Shown piece by piece: positions 56,857-64,000 of a DNA stretch of 64,000 nucleotides. The notes beneath the pieces are model-generated. The model ran no database searches. It saw nothing but the letters and a program-made list of their open reading frames with translations, and was not told where the DNA came from. Position 1 is the first letter of the stretch. Each line of letters starts with the position of its first letter. The position numbers and the translations under genes are program-made. This DNA is from Prunella strophiata (lineage: Eukaryota; Chordata; Aves; Passeriformes; Prunellidae): positions 12,106,300 through 12,170,299 of the forward strand of contig JAZBQD010000025.1 in NCBI GenBank assembly GCA_036583965.1, read 5' to 3'.

Positions 56857-59800
56857 GCTCCTGGATGTATACCCAGCATGTTGGGAAGGTGTTGGAGTGG
56901 GACAGCACATATGTGTGCATCCATGGGTGCTTGTACATTCCTGGATGCCTCCTGGGTGCATCCTTGTGCTCTTGTGTCCCTGTGCTTGTGCATCCATGGA
57001 TCCCAGGGCACCACTGCCCTGCATAAGGACACTGTGGGTGTCACAGAGGACAGATAAATTTACCTGGATGCACGTAGTAGACACTCACTAATGGGGTCAC
57101 ATTAAGGACATTAATGAAATCCCAGCTCCCTTTCTTGGAGTCAGTCCTTATTCTACTAAAGTGGGTCAGGCTTTGTTTGTGTGTTTTTCAGGGTCCCTTC
57201 AAGCATGGCAGAAAAAGCCATTACCTGATGCTGGAGCCCTTAAAAATATTTCATTTGGGTTACTTAACACAGGGGGAGAGGAAAGGAGCTTTGTTCAGAC
57301 TCTGTTTTGGCACCACAGAAAAAGCATCTGGTTAAGATTTTAGCCCATCCTTCACTTGAATTGCAAACAACATTTTGCTATAATTGGCCTAATTACTGAA
57401 ATGAGACAAAATTTATATGGGCTTTGCAAGATCAGTCAGGTGTCCTCGAAGAATAATTTTACACAGCAGAGCAGTGGGTTTCTGGGGCAGCACTGGCACT
57501 GTGGGAAACACATCTTGGGAGGTGGAGAAGTCTCCCTCCAGCTCCAGTGAGAAACCATTTAATCCTTCTCCTGACCTGGGGAATGGTGCATCTCTGCAGG
57601 GCCATGGCAAGAGCAGTGTTTTGCTGAGCCTTTCTCCTCCTGACCCTGGGCTTTGTGAGCCCTGGGCATCTCCAGGATGCTGCCATCCCCCTCCTGGAGT
57701 AGCCTGTCCCCCTCCTCAGCCACACCAGCAGCTCCCACCTGGTTCTGGCACTGGCACCCATGAGTGACTTGTCATAGTCACATGTCCTTGACCCCAAGGA
57801 TCCGTTTGCCAAGGGCTTAATGTTTAGCTGCTAATAAACAAGGCAGGTCGGGGAGGTTTTGATGACCAGGTAGCTAAACTTTCCTGGGAAGTTTGCTTTC
57901 CTGGGAAGTTTGCTGACTATTGTGGCACAAACAAGGCCAGGATGTGGTGACATTTATGTCTCAGATAAAGTTTTAGAAGTTTCCTAGAGCAGGCTCCAGC
58001 TCCTACTCCTTCACTCCTGTGCATTCCTTCAGTTGGTGATCCAATGCTCAGCCATGTCCCATCCTGCCCAAAAGCTTTCTGTCCATCCTGGCTGCACACT
58101 GATTTATCCAAGGAGGAGTTGTTTTATTGGGGTTGGATTGGTTTGAGGGTTTGGCTCCAAGCAGCTGCAGGAGAATCAAAATAACATTTTCAAACAATGT
58201 CAAGGGGGAAAAGAAAAACCCTCCTTGTTGTTCTGACTTGAGAAATGAGTGAATTTGTCCTTCCTGCCTTTACCCCATGGGCATTTCTCAGGCAAAAGCA
58301 TGACTTTTTTCCCCAAAGGAATATGCCCTAAAGCCCAGCTCAGCAGCTGCTGCCCACCTCAGTGACCATTGGGTGCCCATGGCTTGATCCAGATTTTGCC
58401 AGTTTCTACTTTGTGGATAAGCTGAGCCCATCCTGTCTTCTCTTGTGGGGGCATCCAGCAGAGAGGGAGGCCAGAGAATCACTCAAAGCATCTCAATCCC
58501 TAACACCATCCTCTTACCCCAGTGTGGCTCAGCTCATTCATCATTGATCCAAATGCAAACAAATGTCATTAGAGAGGGACATTTGGCATTCAGGTAAGCA
58601 CTGACCCATCCTCACCCTCACTCCCATACAAAACCAGCCCACCTGGCACTACAGGAAGCTCTTGGGATGCTCCCACTGCCCTCCATGGCAATGGCAGCTG
58701 CTGGAAGGCTGGGCACTGCATCTCTCCCACCCAGGGATTACACCAGGACCTGGCTGCCGGCCGGCCCGTTCCGGCACCTCTCAGCAACTGCAGAGATAAT
58801 TGCCATAAGTCTAATTGTTCCTGCTGGATAACGAGTATTTTGCATCATCATCCCCAGCTGCTGAGAGCATCATCTGAGTTGCTATTTCAGGGCTGGAAAG
58901 CAGCTCCTCTGAGCCAGGAAAGGCCAAGCCAGGCTGGATCTGGGCACCTGAAGCAAAGTCCACACTCGGAGGGTCCCCTGATTGCAGTGCCGCTTTGCCA
59001 GGCTGCTTTGTTACTGTGCAGTTGCTGCTCAGAGTGTGATGAGCTGTGTGTGTTCTGGTGGTGTCCCTGGTTTTGGGCAATGCCATTGCAGGCAGCAGGG
59101 TTTGTCACAGGCTCCCCACGCTGTTCCTTCAGGCAGACCTGCTCCATGCTGCCAGGACACGCGGCCGGCCGGGGCCGCAGCAAGCGTCACCCTCTCCCCG
59201 CACGCGATGGGCTGGATGAAGCAGCCACGTGGCAGGAACCCCTGACTGGGAATTGATTTCTCCTCCACCAACAAGCACTCTGCAAGACCTGAGGATCCAC
59301 CAGCTCAGATCAGGTGCACGAGGCTGGCTTGGCATCAGGGACAGCATTTGAAAAAGGCAGGAACGTGGTGCTTCTCTCCCTGCACCCCATCTGGCACCTG
59401 GAATAGCTGCTGATAGTTGCTCCATGCTGCAGGATGTATTGAGCAGCCAGCTGTGGCATTCTCACTCTGCTCATGCTCACAAACATGTGGGTTTGAGGCA
59501 GCATCAGCAGAGCCTGTGCATCCCATCCATGCCATCCCACAGCTCCCAGCTCAGCCCTGGGCTCTGCACCTCACTTGCTTTTCCCTTCTTCTCCACAAAC
59601 CAGCTGCAGACAACTGTCAAGTGCAAATCTTGTTCTCAGAGCAGCACCCCTTGAATTAACCCTCCCTGCCTTGGTGGCTGGAAGGGGTTTGAGGACATCC
59701 ATGTGGCAGAAAGATGTCAGGCAAAAGGGTTTGGCTGCCAGGTTGTCACTTGTGCCCCTTCATGTAATACACAAGCCCCTGAAAATGAGTTTGCAAAAGA

Positions 59801-60369
59801 TGGTGCTGAGTTTGCCTTGGGAAGGGATGGTTTGGGGTTTGAGATAAGAGTCCTACAAGCTGGCTGGGAAAGGAGAGAGAGGAAAAAATGCGTCAGGGCA
59901 AGAAAGGAGAGAGATAAGTGACGTATCTGGGCTGGGAGCCTGAAGCCAATGGCCTTCCTGGCACCATGGGGCTGCAGGGTGGCCAGATCTGGGCTGTGGC
60001 AGCCTTGGATGGAGCTGGTCCTGTGGCAAAGCTTGCTTGCTGGCCAGGCTTAGGGAACCCTCTGCCAAAACTGCAGAGAGCAGGGAGGAGGCAGCCCCAG
60101 CCAGGGACCTGCTCTAGCTCCTAAGGGCTGTGTGGGGAATGGGTGATGGGGATGGTGCCCCCCAAATTCATGGTGTACCTGCACCCCACTCTCTGCTCCA
60201 TTCCCTGCCAGTGCTGCCATCCCGGGGCACAGGATGTGGTCTGCACCAGGGCATGGGTTAGATGTTAATTTTTCACTTTTGGGGAAACCCTGCCTGTTGT
60301 ACCAGCTTGAGCTTTTGAGCCTGGGGTAGGTTTTGTACCGAAACCACCCCTGCTGCTGCCCAGAGAGGA
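56857..60369. other. Intergenic, no gene recognised
   Basis: No exon is supported. A 17-bp tandem duplication lies at 57879-57912, and a short CpG-rich patch at 59155-59205. Confidence 0.6.
57879..57912. repeat. 17-bp tandem duplication with STAT-like core
   Basis: CTTTCCTGGGAAGTTTG is repeated twice head to tail (57879-57895 and 57896-57912). Each copy holds TTCCTGGGAA, a TTC-N4-GAA palindrome of the STAT6-binding type. A function is not shown. Confidence 0.7.
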
Positions 60370-60780
60370 TTTGGGTGGCCGAGATCATCCCAAAGCAGTG
60401 TTCGGGAGCCAGCTGGGTGCTCGTGGCCGATTTTATGTTGTCTCCTAATTGCAGTTCTTCGTGTTCCCTCAATGCGAAAGGCGCAGTCAGCTGGAGGACG
60501 GGAAGTGCGGGGATCCGGCAGCAGTCGGGAGCTGCTGGCGAGGGGGCGGCTCCCGCTTTAGCAGGATCCCGTCTCCCCCACCAAACCAGCTGCTGGCATT
60601 TCTCCTGCCACCATCTCCGTCCTCCTCCCGTGGTGCCACATCCGCTCAGGCATCCTGGCAGGAAAACCGGGAGCTGGCAGCAGCTCCCTGTCCTCATCCC
60701 AGCACCGCCGCACCCCTGCGAGCACACAAACACTTCTCTTCTGCCAGCTCCCTATTTGCAGCACTGTATATACAGTATAA
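60370..60780. promoter_or_regulatory. Orphan CpG island followed by TATA-like palindrome
   Basis: I count roughly two dozen CpG dinucleotides over about 360 bases (60370-60730), far denser than the neighbourhood. The island is followed by CTGTATATACAG, a perfect 12-bp palindrome at 60763-60774. No coding exon is recognised beside it. It could be the promoter of an unannotated transcript or a distal regulatory island. Confidence 0.4.
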
Positions 60781-61859
60781 TCCACCCACGGGCTACCCAG
60801 GCTGTACTTGGCTGGGAAGGACAGAACATCCTTGTGATTCAAAAGGTCAAAATGAATGTCAATACGCTGTGAGCAAGAATGCCAAATTCGCCTTGGGGAC
60901 ACGAGGTGCTTGTAGGGACCCAGCTTTTGGGTGTGCTGCTCCCTAACAACAGGCATGGGGTGCCCAAAAAGCCTCTGCTTGCTGCAGGGTCAAGCAGGGC
61001 AGCTATCCCTGAGAATAAGAATTCCATGGTGTGTTAATAGCTTTGTGTGTTCAGCCCACAGGTCTCTGTACCCTCTTTCTGTGCCTGGATAGTGAGGGGG
61101 TGAGCAGGTTGTGATGACCCTTCACAAAATCCTCCCTGTCTCCTCCAGTTTCTGGCTCTAAAGCCCAAAACTGCCTTCTCCAGAGGGCTCTGGTGCAGAA
61201 TTTTCTTCCCAGGGCTCGGCTGTAGTTGAGGTCCATGGGCAAAACACAGCTGTTTGCTGTGATATCTGGAAGGCAGCAAATCCCTCTGAGCACTGGACCG
61301 GGAGAAACCACCCCTCCTCCTCTTCCCAGATGGAGTGAAACTGCTGTCATTTCAAGCTGGGCTGGAGGAAGCTCGGCTTGAGCGGATGGCTGGGATTGAT
61401 TTCCAAGTGACAGAGGCACTCGCGTGTCCCCTGAGCTGCCGGCCCTGTGCCTAACGATTTTCCCTGTTAATAATCTCCACTGAGCAGCAGCACTGCAGGC
61501 ACAGGGCACGGGGATGAGTGGGATCATTCCAGAGCCTGACGTGGCAATGGCAGGTCCATGCTGTTCTCCCTGACATATGGATCCTTTCCATTCCTCCCCA
61601 GCCCATCCCAGCAGGAGTGCTGCCCATGGGGTCCTCGATGCCAGCAGCACCAGCCCCTCTAATGATGGCCCTATTTAATGAAAACAAAGCTTTCTCAGGG
61701 CTTGGGGAATTTGGAGGTGAATTAGGAAACCACGTCACAGTGGAAGGGAAACTCCCAGGAGCTGATGGTGTTTTGCAGGAGGGATTTGAAGGCTTTGGAG
61801 CTGTGCTGAGTGCAGGGGTTCCATAGTGTGTCCTCCTGGACACAGCATTCCCACCCACA
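60781..61859. other. Intergenic, no gene recognised
   Basis: No exon, RNA gene or repeat was recognised in this kilobase. Confidence 0.55.
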
Positions 61860-62340
61860 GAACTATGGAATGGCCTGGATTAGAAAGGACTTTAAAAGTC
61901 ATCCAGTTCCAGTCCCCTGCCATGGGCAGGGACACCTTCCACTATCCCAGGCTGCTCCAAGCCCTGTCCAACCTGGCCTTGGACACTTCCAGAGATGGGG
62001 CAGCCACAGCTTCTCTGGGCAACCTCTGTCAGGGACTCTGCACCCTCCCAGGGAGGAACTTCTTCCCTATATCCCATCTAACCCTGCCCTCTGTCAGTGG
62101 GAAGCCATTCCCCCTTGTCCTGTCACTCCATGCCCTTATACAAAGTCCCTCCCCAGCTCTCTTGGAGCCTCTTTAAGGTCCCCCTGTCACCTTCTGTTCT
62201 CCATGCTGAACACCCCCAGCTCTCTCTCATCCCCAGCTGTCCCCACAGCAGAGCTGCTCCAGCCCTTGGAGCATCTTTGTGGCCTTCTCTGGACCTTCTC
62301 CAGCAGCTCCACATCTTTCTTCCCCTCCCTCTCCTGACTC
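61860..62340 (-). mobile_element. CR1 LINE fragment, antisense (about 480 bp)
   Basis: On the + strand it runs AGTCCCCTGCCATGGGCAGG, CTGGCCTTGGACACTTCCAG, TTCTCTGGGCAACCTCTGTC, CCATTCCCCCTTGTCCTGTC and CTCTGGACCTTCTCCAGCAG. This is the reverse complement of a CR1 3' portion. It is the longest CR1 copy in the window and creates the start of a spurious 356-codon + strand frame. Confidence 0.94.
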
Positions 62341-64000
62341 AGCGCAGGAACAAAAACATGAACTTGGGTGTAAGATTCTCCAAACACAGACTTTTGGGGA
62401 CACCCCCAGCTGCCACCATCCCAGTGCTGCTGGCGAGGAGCCGTGTCCAGGAGGAGCAGTGGGACACTTGTGTCCCTGCTGGAGGCGACGGGAGCTGGCA
62501 GTGCTGCCCAGCCTGGCAGGGCTCTCGCGGCCCCGACCTTTCTGGCTTTGAAAACAGGATGGGAACAAGACGCACTTTTGTTTTCAGTTTGGGAGCTGGA
62601 ACGGGACCTTCAGGCTGTTCCTGGGATGTTACAGCCTCCAGGCTGTGGTGGGGGTGGGGACCAAGCTCTGACACCCCAGGCAACCTCATTGCTCCTTTGC
62701 ATCCTTCCCATTTTGTCCTTCGTCAGCAAATCCCAAAGCTGTCCCTGTCCTCTCCCACAGCCAGGCTGGCTGGGGAAGCTCCTCTGGCAGCACAAGCAGG
62801 GATGAGCAGCTCTCACTCAGCCTTCAGCTGGAAACCCCCCTGGCTCTCACCACGTGCTCATGTGATGGGGAGCCCAGGGAGGTCAGGGAGTTTGTGGTGC
62901 TGCTCCATGAAAAATGTGACTGTTGCCCTGGCTAGCACAGGGCACTCAACTAGAAAACCAGCATATAAGGATTCCAGGTGCCTGCACCTTGTCTCACCTC
63001 TAAAACCCCTTGGTGGCCACCAAGGAGCTGCTGGCAGTGACCCTAAACTGTGCTGTGGGGACAGGGCTGGGGACAGGAGGGCAGGGAGCAGCTGGGGCTT
63101 GCAGCAAGGCCATGCTTATACTCACAAAATGGAGGAAAATGGGGTTGAATCCCACATCCTGCCATGAGCAGGGTTTGCTGGTCCTCACTCAGGGACCAGG
63201 GGACTCTGAGTCACAGAAATGAGGAACAATGGGACCCTGCACCAAAATCAGGAAGAGCTCTGGGCAGTCTCTCCCTGCACAGGGCTGGCACTGGTTCACT
63301 GCTCACTATATCAGCCATGAGGCAGGCAGGTAGCAGATGATGAGGGTTCCTCTGGTGTGGAAAGGGAGATTTCTAGAAAAAAAAGTGAATCACCACAACC
63401 CCTGATGGCAGGAGGGGATCTGGCACTTTGTTGTCACCCACTGCCAGCCCTGGGACAACCCCAAGGACAAAAAACCTCAGTCTCTCTGCTTCCTGGCCCT
63501 GCTCCTTATCAACATCCCACACCCACAAATGGAGAAATAATCTGCCTGGTTCCTGTGGAAGAGATTGTGAGCAGCCAGTGATGAGAAATCACACGGGTCC
63601 TGCCACGTTGGTGCACGTGCAGGCACACAGAGGCTCCTGCAGCATTTCCCAGCAAATCCTTGGATTGTGCCAGTAACTCTCATGAGCCACTTTTGCTCAC
63701 CCTCCATGGTTTTCTGCCCCTTTTGTGTGCTGAGATCCCATTTAATCTCTTCACTGACAAATCCAGACCACCTTTTGCAGTCTTGGGCTTCCTGTGGCAG
63801 TTGTCACAGCAGGGAAACAGGTGGAGGTTTTTTTTAAAGAAAATCAAGATTGCCACGAAATTTCTGCTGTGGGGACCTCAGGAATTTACTAGGAAAACTA
63901 AACATGACCTCAACTGCCTGTACCATGGAAAGCCAGGGTGAGGCTGTTTGTGTGTCTTGTGGTGTTCGGTCCAAAATCTCCACAAATCTCCCCAAATCCT
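62341..64000. other. Intergenic, no gene recognised to window end
   Basis: No exon is supported. A 356-codon frame running to 63167 begins inside the antisense CR1 and has no family resemblance, so it is not called. Confidence 0.55.

Noticed and set aside
62097..63167. 356-codon + strand open frame, the longest in the window
   Set aside because: It begins inside an antisense CR1 fragment, has no family resemblance and a Pro/Ser/Cys-rich composition, and competing frames are open on both strands.
52400..64000. Search for NT5M exons
   Set aside because: No DxDxV-type nucleotidase motif or related exon was found; NT5M is probably further right.

Overview
This is a vertebrate nuclear window, almost certainly from a bird. 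The main evidence is nine truncated CR1 retrotransposon copies in both orientations, several with the typical 3' tails (ATTCTATGA or ATTCTGTGA type). The introns are also compact, and promoters sit in GC-rich islands beside minisatellites. I cannot resolve the bird order from the sequence.

Three protein-coding genes are recognisable. PEMT (+ strand) enters from the left: five coding exons lie at 16032-33492 and give about 167 residues, so its first ~31 residues are encoded left of the window. RASD1 (+, two exons, 43807-44861) follows after a ~10 kb intergenic stretch. MED9 (-, two exons, 51310 down to 47554) is convergent with RASD1. The order and orientations match human 17p11.2 (MED9, RASD1, PEMT), read in reverse. 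RAI1 and NT5M, the expected outer neighbours, were not found and probably lie outside.

Layout: 1-16031, PEMT intron or 5' flank with a 128-bp tandem duplication, one CR1 and several AT-rich blocks that could be conserved elements; 16032-33492, PEMT exons and introns with CR1 and one MIR-like SINE; 33493-41790, intergenic, with a possible PEMT 3'-UTR exon, a long unassigned reading frame and a forkhead/E-box cluster; 41790-43700, CR1, GGGAAT-type satellite, GGGATC hexamers and a 45-bp minisatellite stacked directly upstream of the RASD1 core promoter; 43700-45660, RASD1; 47012-51460, MED9, whose intron holds a 71-73 bp array; 51437-52378, two more minisatellites just upstream of MED9; 52400-64000, intergenic, with two CR1 copies, an unassigned coding-like stretch near 56 kb and a CpG island at 60.4-60.7 kb.

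The genes are not functionally linked: PEMT methylates phosphatidylethanolamine in the ER, RASD1 is a Ras-like GTPase induced by glucocorticoid in mammals, and MED9 is a Mediator subunit. The most consequential observations are these. RASD1 and MED9 each carry one apparent extra base in an otherwise conserved exon, which suggests assembly indels. Two positions of the PEMT S-adenosylmethionine site differ from the mammalian motif. Four separate tandem arrays cluster around the RASD1 and MED9 promoters. I did not find a clear previously undescribed biological system.
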